A stretch of 64,000 bases of DNA. It comes from an uncultured bacterium (GTDB taxonomy: Bacteria; Cyanobacteriota; Vampirovibrionia; Gastranaerophilales; Gastranaerophilaceae). Below are positions 1-8,639 of this stretch, one piece after another. Every line of letters begins with the position of its first letter. The first letter of the stretch is position 1. Both the position numbers and the translations under genes were made by a program. Under the pieces are notes generated by a model. It was not told the DNA's origin. It saw only the letters and a list, made by a program, of their open reading frames with translations, and did not search any database. The DNA lies in contig CASEYP010000031.1 in the NCBI GenBank assembly GCA_949292185.1, positions 186,001 to 250,000 on the forward strand, in the 5' to 3' direction.

Positions 1-33
1 CATATCAGTGGGGATTTTTATTATATATTTTTA

Positions 34-62
34 TTGACATCAAGTCTGCAAGGATATATCAT
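34..62 (+). promoter_or_regulatory. Sigma-70-type promoter for the zinc-ribbon membrane protein gene
   Basis: A perfect -35 hexamer TTGACA (34-39) is followed after exactly 17 bases by TATCAT (57-62). Transcription would start near 69, about 30 bases before the start codon at 101, and the leader contains a GGAG ribosome site. The two following genes are probably transcribed from it. Confidence 0.6.
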
Positions 63-100
63 TTAAGAGATAGTTAATTAAATTCAATAGGAGCTTTATA

Positions 101-529
101 ATGGAAAATTCAGAAAAAAAATTGTGTCCTTTTTGCAATGCAGAACTTGATGCCAACGCTAAAAAATGTAAATTTTGCGGAGAATGGGTTTGTCAAAAAG
201 AAGATGAACTTCCACAAGAATTGAAACATTTTAACTGGGGCGCATTTTTGATGAACTGGATTTGGGGAATTATGCATAGAAAATATATTACACTACTTTA
301 TTTTCCAGCATGCCTAATTCCTATAATTGGTCCTATTGCAATTTCTATATGGTTTGGGTTTGCTGGAAACAAATGGGCCTGGGAATCTAAAAATTGGGAT
401 AGCATAGAAAAATTTAATGAATGCCAACAAAATTGGGTTAAAATTTGGTTTATCCTAGCGGCTTTAGGAATAATATTTGCAATTAAAACAGTGTTGATTT
501 TGGTACTTATTGGTAATGCGCAAGTTTAA
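101..529 (+). CDS. Zinc-ribbon membrane protein, DUF2628-like
   Basis: A 142-residue protein. Residues 9-26 carry a CPFC...CKFC zinc ribbon, with two CxxC knuckles 13 residues apart. A tryptophan-rich amphipathic stretch follows (NWGAFLMNWIWGIMHRKY), and then two or three hydrophobic segments, of which residues 65-88 and 115-137 are clearest. This order resembles small inner-membrane proteins of the DUF2628 type that start with a zinc ribbon; their function is not known. The start is supported by GGAG ten bases upstream. The gene lies 18 bases before the next gene on the same strand, so the two are probably co-transcribed from the promoter at 34-62. Function is unassigned; a membrane sensor or adaptor is only a guess. 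Confidence 0.75.
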   Translation: MENSEKKLCPFCNAELDANAKKCKFCGEWVCQKEDELPQELKHFNWGAFLMNWIWGIMHRKYITLLYFPACLIPIIGPIAISIWFGFAGNKWAWESKNWDSIEKFNECQQNWVKIWFILAALGIIFAIKTVLILVLIGNAQV

Positions 530-547
530 CCTTTTATGGAGTAGGTT

Positions 548-1477
548 GTGAATAAAAAAAATTTAACTGTAATAATACTTTTAGTTTTGGCTTTTCTATG
601 TGTGATTTACAACAACAAAATATCTAGCGTTTTTAAACCAAAATCACCAGAAACAAAGCCAAGTATAAAAACTGAAAACAATATCGAACCGACTGTAGAA
701 GATGATAAAAATCTTATTGAAATTCCAATAAATTCTCCTACAGAATTGAGTTACAAATTAAAGGAAAATATTTACGCCGAAAGAATATATTATGTTCAAC
801 ACTCAATATTTCGCTCTTCATCATACAGTCCAACAGATGCGATTTTTGGAAATATCGTAAGCGGCAAGCCTTGGATGGCAAATGATATTTGTAAAGATTG
901 GCAAACAAAAGCGAGCAAGATAGATGGACCATCTGAAGAAGCAAGATTTATAAACAACCCTGCAATTCTTGTAGCAATAGAATACCCGTTTAGTTTCAGT
1001 AACTTTAAAGATAAATCTTGGTGCACAGATCCTACATCAACTATGATGCCTCAAAAAGTTACTTATGAAAAATTAAAAAAAGAAATCTCTGTATATTATA
1101 AAAGACTACCGTTTGAGACAGAAAATAACCACTCTTTTTACACCTTTAACGGACTAAATGCAAGAGATCTTGGATACAAATACGCTTACATAGATCCACT
1201 AAAATCGACTTATGATAAACTGATATTTCAAAATGAACCCAATATGTCAAATGAAATCGTTAGATTTGAAAACTTCATTCATCTTGGTTCATCATGCCAG
1301 GTACCAGGAGGCTGTAATAACGGTTCTCCAAGACAACCTTATCTAGAATTTAAACAAAAAAATACAAATTATACACAAAAAAATGGAGAAATATATATAA
1401 AACTTTGGCGCTACAAACCATCTTCTCCATCTAAAAAAGCCGATATAACAGAAAGAATTATTATTCAAGAATACTAA
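548..1477 (+). CDS. Membrane-anchored or exported protein of unknown function
   Basis: A 309-residue protein with a GTG start preceded by GGAG (539-542). Residues 5-21 form a single hydrophobic anchor (LTVIILLVLAFLCVIY) after a lysine-rich N-terminus, so the rest should lie outside the cytoplasmic membrane. A low-complexity linker rich in K, P, T and E (about residues 30-60) leads to a globular region. Four to six cysteines in the exported part (for example near WCTDP and SSCQVPGGC) could form disulfides. I recognise no family. It directly follows the zinc-ribbon membrane protein with no terminator between them, so the two may work together at the membrane. Confidence 0.75.
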   Translation: MNKKNLTVIILLVLAFLCVIYNNKISSVFKPKSPETKPSIKTENNIEPTVEDDKNLIEIPINSPTELSYKLKENIYAERIYYVQHSIFRSSSYSPTDAIFGNIVSGKPWMANDICKDWQTKASKIDGPSEEARFINNPAILVAIEYPFSFSNFKDKSWCTDPTSTMMPQKVTYEKLKKEISVYYKRLPFETENNHSFYTFNGLNARDLGYKYAYIDPLKSTYDKLIFQNEPNMSNEIVRFENFIHLGSSCQVPGGCNNGSPRQPYLEFKQKNTNYTQKNGEIYIKLWRYKPSSPSKKADITERIIIQEY

Positions 1478-1514
1478 AGGCGAAATTTGTGGTATATTAT
1501 TTGTATAAAAATAT

Positions 1515-1587
<73 letters not shown>

Positions 1588-1591
1588 GTTT

Positions 1592-2023
1592 TTAATTTGT
1601 AAATAATTTTTCGTATTTCTTATTGTAATCTTCAACTTCTGACGCAATATAATGAGTTAACATATCATCCGGAATATAATCTACATATTCGATGACAGCT
1701 TTTTGTACCGGATATTTTCTGCCGTGAACATTTTGCCAAGCCTTATCTAATGACCTTGCTGCCAAATAAATCTCTTTATTCTTAGGATTAGTTTCAAATT
1801 TATTAACAAGCAAATAATCATATAAAGAACTTCTTGTTACCTCTACTGTTAAGTCGCCTTTTTTTGTGGCTCCTAAATATATGTCATTCGGATATAGTTG
1901 CCCTAAAGCATAAGATGGTACAAGTTTTTGACGATTTTCAGGAGACATAAATCTCAATGATGGCTTTAAATAAGTTATTCCAAAATTTATTGAATTTGAA
2001 TTATTTATAGAATTTATTTTCAT
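1592..2023 (-). CDS. Hypothetical protein with N-terminal INFG tag
   Basis: A 143-residue protein with no recognisable catalytic domain. The N-terminus is asparagine- and serine-rich and ends in SINFGITYLKP (residues about 10-20). It fits the short FxG/FTG tag seen at the start of six other proteins in this window. No signal peptide or membrane segment is visible. The rest is mixed helix and strand with many aromatic and charged residues. It lies 26 bases downstream of the TPR glycosyltransferase gene on the same strand and may share its transcript. The stop codon lies only a few bases beyond the end of the tRNA-Thr gene on the other strand. Confidence 0.75.
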   Translation of the reverse strand: MKINSINNSNSINFGITYLKPSLRFMSPENRQKLVPSYALGQLYPNDIYLGATKKGDLTVEVTRSSLYDYLLVNKFETNPKNKEIYLAARSLDKAWQNVHGRKYPVQKAVIEYVDYIPDDMLTHYIASEVEDYNKKYEKLFTN

Positions 2024-2049
2024 AACACTGCAAATTAAAACATCAACAC

Positions 2050-3738
2050 TTATTTTTTTGCTACTTGTTTACTAAATTTTAATATATTTTTTACCAATTT
2101 ACCAAACACATCTCTCCAACAATTGGCTTCATCTGCCTGAATTGGCTCTACTGAACGATACCAACCAACATCAGTACCGCTTAATTTATACCAACGATAA
2201 TTTGTGTAACTGTTAAATAAGCCGTATGTTTTTACACCCAAAGCCCCTGCCAAATTTAATATAACATTATCAGTTGAAACTACGATATCCATATTTTGAA
2301 TAGCACAAGCCGTATCCGTAAAATCCCTAAATGTAGATCCTAAACTCAAAAGGTTATAATCACTTTCATCTTCTGAATTAACCTGCAATGAATAAAAATC
2401 CACACCTTCAATATTTAACAGATTTTTAAACCTATTAAGTTCAATATCACGTCCGTTATAATTTGAATTTTTATCACCCGAATACGCAATCCCAACTTTT
2501 AAATTATCTGATTTTTTTATATATTTTTCAGCGTAATCTCTAACCTTTTTACTATCAACTTCTAAATATTCTCTATCAGTATATGGAATTTTTGAAACTT
2601 CTACCTTCAAAGCTAAAGGTGCATCTAATAAAGCCATATTAAAATCATATTCTAACTTTGAAATATCTTCTCTATCTGAAACTACTTCAATTCCATCTGA
2701 TACAAGCGGTGAAGATTTTATCAAATCATACAAACTATCCTGAACTACAAAAATAACTTTCTTTGCAAGTTTCTTAAGCCCCGGGACAAACCTACAATAC
2801 ATAATACTGTCACCAAAACCTTGTTCACAATGGACTAACAAAACCTTATTAGAAATGTCTGATTGAAAATCCCATTTTCGCTCAATATCATAAGCCATAG
2901 GATATTTTAAATTTTCATCCTCAATTAAAAACCTATGAGCAAAATACTTATGCCCATTTATAAAATCACCACAACTTATTAAAAAAGCACCATAATTATA
3001 ATAATCAATCTCAGTTGGATTATTTTCTAACAATTTTTTATAAAATGTGTCAGCATCTTCCTTATCACCAATTTTTTCATAAGCAAAAGCTAACCCATGC
3101 AATATCAATCTATCGGTAGGTTTTAGCGAATAAGCCTTCCTAAAATAAAATATTTGGTCTTTTAAACTTAAATCTCCATAAACCTTTGCATATAAACTTC
3201 CGACAATAGTATAAACTACAGGTTTTGTTTTATCTATTTCTATATATTTTTCATAATACTTTATTGCCTTTTTATAATCTCTAATCTGTAAATTATAAAA
3301 ATTAGCCAAAGTAATAAATAACAAAGGTTTATTCTTTTCTTTCCGTTCGTATAATTTTAAATACAAAAAGGATAAATTTTCTTTTCCAAGAGCAAATAAA
3401 ATTTCTGCAAGATTAAAATAATCATTTGCAATTAAATTTGTTTTCACAACCAAAAAACGACACAAAAAAAGAGCATTAAAAAATTCTTTATTTTCGCATT
3501 TTTCTTTAATGAAATTCCTCATTACACGAAATAAATCATTTTTCATACCCTCAGGAGCTTCTGATTTCATTGGTACAAACTTATTATAAACACTTAAAGC
3601 ATCTTCACTAATATTTTGTGCGCACTCTTTTGAATATAGAATATCATCAATATCCTTGAGCATTAAATCCGTAATGTCATTCCCTTCATACGGAAACTTA
3701 TCAAGCTCTATTAAACTTCTAATTTTCTCTTCTGTCAT
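2050..3738 (-). CDS. TPR-repeat protein with C-terminal GT9/GT41-like glycosyltransferase domain
   Basis: A 562-residue protein. Roughly residues 85-270 are tetratricopeptide repeats (for example YKKAIKYYEKYIEIDKTKP and RLILHGLAFAYEKIGDKEDA). From about residue 295 a GT-B-type glycosyltransferase half follows. It has the LLVHCEQGFGDSIMYCRFVP signature seen in TPR-linked family 9-type transferases, and near the end SLGSTFRDFTDTACAIQNMD then VVSTDNVILNLAGALGVKTY, typical of the nucleotide-sugar site. Proteins of this architecture usually modify proteins or surface glycans in the cytoplasm. Acceptor and donor cannot be read from the sequence. It is followed by the tagged 143-residue protein. Confidence 0.85.
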   Translation of the reverse strand: MTEEKIRSLIELDKFPYEGNDITDLMLKDIDDILYSKECAQNISEDALSVYNKFVPMKSEAPEGMKNDLFRVMRNFIKEKCENKEFFNALFLCRFLVVKTNLIANDYFNLAEILFALGKENLSFLYLKLYERKEKNKPLLFITLANFYNLQIRDYKKAIKYYEKYIEIDKTKPVVYTIVGSLYAKVYGDLSLKDQIFYFRKAYSLKPTDRLILHGLAFAYEKIGDKEDADTFYKKLLENNPTEIDYYNYGAFLISCGDFINGHKYFAHRFLIEDENLKYPMAYDIERKWDFQSDISNKVLLVHCEQGFGDSIMYCRFVPGLKKLAKKVIFVVQDSLYDLIKSSPLVSDGIEVVSDREDISKLEYDFNMALLDAPLALKVEVSKIPYTDREYLEVDSKKVRDYAEKYIKKSDNLKVGIAYSGDKNSNYNGRDIELNRFKNLLNIEGVDFYSLQVNSEDESDYNLLSLGSTFRDFTDTACAIQNMDIVVSTDNVILNLAGALGVKTYGLFNSYTNYRWYKLSGTDVGWYRSVEPIQADEANCWRDVFGKLVKNILKFSKQVAKK

Positions 3739-3923
3739 AAAACAATAATATCATAGGTGCAAAAAAATCTACTGCTCTATAAAGACGAATTTATTAAAAC
3801 TTTGTAACAATTCTACTAAAAGAGTAGCAAAAAAGATTTTTACGCGTATTATATAAGCAATTAAACTTTGTAGAACAGAATTTTAATTAATAAATAAAAC
3901 ACAATCAGAAAGGATAAGAATAT

Positions 3924-4382
3924 ATGAGTTTTGTAAGACCAGTAGACATGGATACAACATTAAATTATATGTACAAAACACTAAAACCTGGTACAGAAAG
4001 AAAACTTGAAAACTTTAACGGTAAAAGAAAAATCAGTGTATTTAGAGGAGATCATTATTTAAATAAAATTACAAGAAAACTTTCAGATCCGCCTTTTACA
4101 CTAATCAGATATATGAGAAATACCGGAACTGCAGCAGATCCGAAACTAGGAACTGCAACAATTGCATTTAAAGCTCCGGATGGAGATATTCTCGTATACT
4201 TTGATCAACCTGGAGATAGCATGAAAGGTGTTTTATTAAACGTATTCAGAAAGAATTTTCTTCCATACAAAAAGAAATTTGCGAATTTAATGGAATTACG
4301 CCAAGATGATTATTTCAAATTACTTTTAAGCAGATTAACAGGAAAAGATTTTACAACACACGGAATAAATAATGTTAAATAA
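3924..4382 (+). CDS. Conserved-looking small basic protein of unknown function
   Basis: A 152-residue soluble protein that I do not recognise. It is basic at the N-terminus and contains several beta-strand-like stretches (SVFRGDHYL, TLIRYMRNTG, ATIAFKAPDGDILVYF), suggesting a compact beta-rich fold. It has no membrane segment, no signal peptide and no cysteine pairs. The start is supported by AGAAAGGATAAGAATAT just upstream. It is transcribed alone and ends at a strong hairpin terminator (4406-4442). The 185 bases before it hold a CTACT/AGTAG inverted repeat and AT-rich promoter-like sequence that I cannot resolve into one clear promoter. Confidence 0.75.
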   Translation: MSFVRPVDMDTTLNYMYKTLKPGTERKLENFNGKRKISVFRGDHYLNKITRKLSDPPFTLIRYMRNTGTAADPKLGTATIAFKAPDGDILVYFDQPGDSMKGVLLNVFRKNFLPYKKKFANLMELRQDDYFKLLLSRLTGKDFTTHGINNVK

Positions 4383-4405
4383 ATCTTATCAATTTATAAA
4401 ATATT

Positions 4406-4442
4406 AAAAACACAATTTTCATAAAATGAAAATTGTGTTTTT
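4406..4442. terminator. Bidirectional intrinsic terminator
   Basis: A perfect 17-bp stem (4406-4422 with 4426-4442) has a 3-base AAA loop and A and T runs on both sides. It can end the plus-strand gene at 3924 and the minus-strand VWA/FHA/TonB-C operon, whose last stop codon (4443-4445) abuts the stem. Confidence 0.85.
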
Positions 4443-5327
4443 TTATCCACCTACATGAATTTTTATTCTCTCATTATCATTAAAATCTCTTGGTGATGAT
4501 TTTTGTGTCGTATTTGACAATATCATAACTGCTGAAACCTTTGCCTTTTCTCTTTTTGTATTAGCAGGGAATATTGTTATATCCTGATACGCATAACTTT
4601 TTATTAAATTTGCAACCAACTCTTTATCACGTTGAGAAATAACCATAGAACGGACTTCGACATTAGCAATTCGACCATCTGCGTATACATCAAATTGATA
4701 ATATAACCAAGTTCCTTCTGCGTATTGGTCTAATTCTCTTATACTTATACTATCATCCAATATTTTATTAACAAAATTACTCTTCCAAGTATTCCAATCA
4801 ATATCTTTATATAAATACCTATCTCTTTGTTGCACTTGCCTTAATGGTCTATTATCCTTTCCCAGCGGCTGTGTTGAAACATTTTTGGCATTGTTCAACA
4901 TTGTATCTAAATGAGAGTCATCAATATTATCATAATTTATATTATTAGAATTTGAAAAATTCGTTTTATGATTAGAAAACTCAGTATCTGAATTATTAAA
5001 TGAACTTGATTGATTAGAAAAATTTGAATTGTTATTAAACTGAGTACCAGAATTACTTATATTACTTGAATTTTCAAGCTTTACATCTGATGAATTTAAT
5101 GCGATATTGCTATTTTTAGCATTTATATCAGCATTATTAATTTTAGATTCATTTAAATTAATCTTCACAGATTCATTATTTACAAGCTCGGTATTTTCAT
5201 GTGTAATTTCAAAATTTTGGTTAGATATTCTAACTCGTCTGGTAGATGTATTATTATCTAAAGATAATACAAATACTGTGACAAATACAAATATTAAAAT
5301 TCCACTTACCCAAGCGATTTTATTCAT
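4443..5327 (-). CDS. TonB C-terminal-like protein with N/S-rich repeat stalk
   Basis: A 294-residue protein. Residues 5-22 are one transmembrane anchor (WVSGILIFVFVTVFVLSL). Residues about 45-135 are an N/S-rich low-complexity stalk made of short imperfect units ending in NNS, SNS or NSS with a period near seven (SSDVKLENSSNISNSGTQFN, then NNSNFSNQSSSFNNSD). Residues about 205-280 resemble a TonB C-terminal or energy-transducer domain, with strand-DG-strand (YYQFDVYADGRIANVEVRS), a helix, then FPA and a final strand (KVSAVMILSN). It is the third gene of a tight operon, starting 5 bases after the FHA protein. A periplasmic arm that links inner-membrane components to a partner is inferred, not shown. 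Confidence 0.7.
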   Translation of the reverse strand: MNKIAWVSGILIFVFVTVFVLSLDNNTSTRRVRISNQNFEITHENTELVNNESVKINLNESKINNADINAKNSNIALNSSDVKLENSSNISNSGTQFNNNSNFSNQSSSFNNSDTEFSNHKTNFSNSNNINYDNIDDSHLDTMLNNAKNVSTQPLGKDNRPLRQVQQRDRYLYKDIDWNTWKSNFVNKILDDSISIRELDQYAEGTWLYYQFDVYADGRIANVEVRSMVISQRDKELVANLIKSYAYQDITIFPANTKREKAKVSAVMILSNTTQKSSPRDFNDNERIKIHVGG

Positions 5328-5332
5328 AAATT

Positions 5333-6931
5333 TTAATCCAAAGTATCTAACAATTCACTAAAATTATTAATTTTATACATAGTAGAACTCAACAAATGAG
5401 TTTCTGCAATTAATAATGCTGTTGGAACAAGAGCTGTAACAAAACTCAAAAACATACCTTGAATATCACCGCCAATTTCTGTAATAAAATAAGAAACGTT
5501 CATTGTAAATTCAATTAGAATAATGAAACACGCAATATACATTACAATATTTTTCTCACGTTCCAAACTTCTCATAGAATCCATACCAAGCACTGTAACC
5601 CCATGACTACTATAATCATGAAATCCGTCAAATTTTATAATTTCAGAACCTTTAATTTGCTTTCCGATAGTAAACGCTCTTACAAAAGAGAAAAACGCAA
5701 ATATGATTAAAAATGTTGCTAAAACAAGGAATATCGGACTAAATCTTAACCCTGAAATACGAACCCAGTTAGCAGCCTCAGGGAAACATCCGGCCAATGT
5801 ATTTGAAACACCATAAGCCAAGAATGGAGAAGTTAATAATCCAATGAATACTTCTACAACCATTTTTAATTGGTGATTAACCAAACTTCCTTTTACAGCA
5901 TTTATTCTATTTTGACTTAATTTATTTATATAAGAATGAATTAATGCTCTATAACTTTTCATTACGGCTTCAAAATCTTCTCTATATTCACAATTAGTCA
6001 ACTGTTGTTTATAATTTTTTATCTGAAACTTAAAATATCCGCTTGCGACAGTAACTGTAGCCAAAGCTCCGACAAATAACAATGAAATAAACAAAGATGC
6101 TGCTAAAAATCCAGGAATAGATTTATAATAGAACAAATTCATTACATACACTATAAATAAGAAAAATGATGCAATTCCTATAATAAATTTCTGAGCAATA
6201 TCAGAATCTCCAAATCTTTTTGTTTGATTAAACTCACACAAAGAATAAATTCCCTGTTTCATAATCAAACAAACAGCACCAACAATTACGGTTACACAAA
6301 TTAAAAATCCAACGTTAGTTGTTAAATTTAAAACTGAAGAAGAATTATCAATCTTAAACCCTAACAAGAAATTTGTAATACCAAATGAAGATACTACAGA
6401 TAAAATAAATATAGCAACATTTAATATAAAATTAGTAATATTAGCAGATCGAATATTACCCTTTAATTCTAAAATTCTAAAACCGATTTCTTTAATAATA
6501 GCAATTCTATGTTTTTCTACATCATTATCAAAAAGGTCATCACTATTATTATTTACATGATGAATCGTATTCGCTGTAGCAACTTGTGGCTTACTATCTG
6601 CAAGTTTTGGTTGGACAGCAGCACCAATAGTTGCAGCTGCAACCATTTCCACTGAAACATCAATCGGTACAGAAGATTTTGAAGTTGTAACTGTAAAATG
6701 CGGAGTTACCAATACTTTTGAAAAAACTTTACCATTGAAAAATACATCTCTATCATTTGTGCCGTTTACCAAAATATAATTGTTGAATTTTGGCATATAC
6801 ATCAACTTTAAACTCAAACCTGCAGGCAAATCACCAACCACAAAATCACTACCTGCTACACTTCCTATAACAATAGTAGATTTATTTTCAAAAACCTTTG
6901 AGCTATCTCCATACTTGATAGTTACTTTCAT
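5333..6931 (-). CDS. FHA-like domain protein with about eight membrane segments
   Basis: A 532-residue protein. Residues 1-95 look like a forkhead-associated beta-sandwich (STIVIGSVAGSDFVV for the conserved GR-S region, then a NG turn before FFNGKVF). Typical FHA domains bind phosphothreonine, but the canonical GR arginine is replaced by GS here, so binding is uncertain. After a linker come hydrophobic segments at about 165-190, 203-225, 250-270, 275-300, 355-375, 395-415, 460-480 and 490-512, with a basic or acidic cytoplasmic stretch between the fourth and fifth. It is the middle gene of the VWA-FHA-TonB-C operon with 5-6 base gaps on both sides. The membrane domain belongs to no family I recognise. 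Confidence 0.7.
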   Translation of the reverse strand: MKVTIKYGDSSKVFENKSTIVIGSVAGSDFVVGDLPAGLSLKLMYMPKFNNYILVNGTNDRDVFFNGKVFSKVLVTPHFTVTTSKSSVPIDVSVEMVAAATIGAAVQPKLADSKPQVATANTIHHVNNNSDDLFDNDVEKHRIAIIKEIGFRILELKGNIRSANITNFILNVAIFILSVVSSFGITNFLLGFKIDNSSSVLNLTTNVGFLICVTVIVGAVCLIMKQGIYSLCEFNQTKRFGDSDIAQKFIIGIASFFLFIVYVMNLFYYKSIPGFLAASLFISLLFVGALATVTVASGYFKFQIKNYKQQLTNCEYREDFEAVMKSYRALIHSYINKLSQNRINAVKGSLVNHQLKMVVEVFIGLLTSPFLAYGVSNTLAGCFPEAANWVRISGLRFSPIFLVLATFLIIFAFFSFVRAFTIGKQIKGSEIIKFDGFHDYSSHGVTVLGMDSMRSLEREKNIVMYIACFIILIEFTMNVSYFITEIGGDIQGMFLSFVTALVPTALLIAETHLLSSTMYKINNFSELLDTLD

Positions 6932-6937
6932 ATAAAT

Positions 6938-7603
6938 TTACCTTCCGATTGCATTTAAAAAACGTCTTAAAGATTTATTAGAAGTAGTCTCGCTACCAAT
7001 TATCAATTTGTTTTCACCAAGAACTGGAGCTAATTTTTCTTTAACTAAATCTAACTTTTCAGGAGCTGCAAATAAAAACATCATTGCAAAATCATTTGCC
7101 TGATTTTTTACATTTGAAACTTCTTTTGGTAATTCGTCCCAATCAATTTGCTTATCAGCCGCACCCTCATTTTCCAAGTCGCCAATTACAACTACAGATG
7201 GGATATAACCTTCTTTATACATGTTCAAAGCATGATTAAACGCTTTTTTCAATGCCAAGCCATAAGCCGTTCCATATTCCTTTGAATCAAATTGGGTAAA
7301 TTTTTCTATAGATTTTCTAACTTCCGCGCTTGATTGAGGAGAACCTTCATATATTAAATATGAATCTTCTGAAACTCTTAGCATCTTTACATGATCTTCA
7401 GGATCAAGCATTGAACATAGTTGTCTGATTAACATCTTTTGGTTTTGCAAATTTTTCTGATTTGAAGCTGAAGCATCGACAACAAAAATAACTGCAGCCT
7501 TATGAAAATCATCAACCTTTAGTTTAGACAGCCCAAACACTCCTAAACAAAGGAATAAGAAAAATATAATTGCAAATAAAACTATTTTTAACGTATTACT
7601 CAT
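6938..7603 (-). CDS. Membrane-anchored von Willebrand factor A (VWA) domain protein
   Basis: Residues 4-22 from the chosen start are a membrane anchor (KIVLFAIIFFLFLCLGVFGL). A VWA fold follows: strand AAVIFVVDASASNQ carries the metal-site DxSxS motif, a TAYGLALKKAF segment gives the middle threonine, and VVVIGDLENEG supplies the later aspartate. These residues suggest an intact metal-ion-dependent adhesion site. The frame is open to 7642, but the ATG at 7603 puts the hydrophobic segment directly at the N-terminus. Neither start has a clear ribosome site. The gene is first in an operon with the FHA and TonB-C-like genes and divergent from proC. Confidence 0.75.
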   Translation of the reverse strand: MSNTLKIVLFAIIFFLFLCLGVFGLSKLKVDDFHKAAVIFVVDASASNQKNLQNQKMLIRQLCSMLDPEDHVKMLRVSEDSYLIYEGSPQSSAEVRKSIEKFTQFDSKEYGTAYGLALKKAFNHALNMYKEGYIPSVVVIGDLENEGAADKQIDWDELPKEVSNVKNQANDFAMMFLFAAPEKLDLVKEKLAPVLGENKLIIGSETTSNKSLRRFLNAIGR

Positions 7604-7766
7604 ATCAAAAAAATAGCACAAAAAACATAATTGTGTAATCATATAAATGAAGTATGAAGATTTATATACTTTTTATACAACATTCAAAATCTAAAATACT
7701 CATTGACTTAAAAACATTAGTTTGTATCATGAAATCAGAAGAGAATATTTGAAAGGGATGAGAATA

Positions 7767-8576
7767 ATGAATAACAAAACAATAGGATTTATCGGCGCAG
7801 GAAAAATGGCTAGCGCAATAATCAAAGGTTTATTAAGTTCAAACACTTTTGATAAAAATCACATTATTGCAGCAGAAATCAATGATGCAAATGCTCAAAA
7901 AGCCAAAGAACACTTTGGAATAGAAGTCGTAAAAGATGCTAAAGATGCAGTGAAAAAAGCTGATATAATTTTAATCGCAACAAAACCTTTTGTTGTTCCG
8001 GAATTATTAGAAAATATTAAAAACGAAGTTAAACAAAATCAATTAATAATTTCAATAGCAGCCGGAATTACATTTGAAAAATTAGAAAAAGCTCTTGGCT
8101 CAGACAAAAGAATGGTTAGAGTAATGCCTAATACTCCAGCTTTATTGGAATGCGGAATGAGCGCAGTATGCAAAAACAATTCAGCTAAAGATGAAGACCT
8201 AGAAATTGTAAAAACTATATTTTCTAAAATTGGAAAAGTTATATCTTGCCAAGAAAAAGACATTGACGCAATAACAGGTGTATCAGGTTCCGGGCCGGCA
8301 TTTTATTATTATATTATCGATAAAATTGCAAGAGCCGGTGAAAAACTTGGACTTGATTACCAAACAGCCTTAACACTTTCAGCCCAAACCGCACTTGGTG
8401 CAGCAAAAATGATTCAAGAAACAGGCAATACCCCTGAAGAACTTATAACAGCCGTAACAACCCCAGGTGGTACAACTGCTGAAGGTAATAAAGTTTTAAA
8501 TGAAAGCAATATCGCAGATATTTTGTTTGAAACAGTACAAAAAACTGCCGAAAAATCTGCTCTTATGAGTAAATAA
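7767..8576 (+). CDS. proC: Pyrroline-5-carboxylate reductase
   Basis: Catalyses NAD(P)H-dependent reduction of 1-pyrroline-5-carboxylate to proline, the last step of proline synthesis, in the cytoplasm. The N-terminal Rossmann motif GFIGAGKMASAIIKG is clear, followed by ATKPFVVPELL, RVMPNTPALLECGMSAV and the C-terminal SGSGPAFYYYIIDKI and TTPGGTTAEG signatures. The length (269 residues from this start) is normal. The frame is open upstream to a TTG at 7722, but the ATG at 7767 is preceded by AAAGGG with 9-base spacing and gives the standard N-terminus. It is a single-gene unit ending at the hairpin at 8598-8639, divergent from the VWA operon. Confidence 0.95.
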   Translation: MNNKTIGFIGAGKMASAIIKGLLSSNTFDKNHIIAAEINDANAQKAKEHFGIEVVKDAKDAVKKADIILIATKPFVVPELLENIKNEVKQNQLIISIAAGITFEKLEKALGSDKRMVRVMPNTPALLECGMSAVCKNNSAKDEDLEIVKTIFSKIGKVISCQEKDIDAITGVSGSGPAFYYYIIDKIARAGEKLGLDYQTALTLSAQTALGAAKMIQETGNTPEELITAVTTPGGTTAEGNKVLNESNIADILFETVQKTAEKSALMSK

Positions 8577-8597
8577 AAAATAAAATAAGGTTTAAAT

Positions 8598-8639
8598 AAA
8601 AAGTACTGTTGCTAAGATTATCTTACAACAGTATTTTTT
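8598..8639. terminator. Convergent hairpin terminator between proC and the 8618 gene
   Basis: Left arm 8598-8611 pairs with 8626-8639 (14 bp with one G-U pair). A second stem in the loop (TAAGA/TCTTA) extends it, and a T run follows on the plus strand. The stop codon of the minus-strand gene (8618-8620) lies inside the loop, so the hairpin is shared by two converging genes. Confidence 0.75.

Noticed and set aside
7722-7766. proC start at the upstream TTG
   Set aside because: The TTG has no ribosome site, while ATG 7767 has AAAGGG and gives the usual Rossmann N-terminus.
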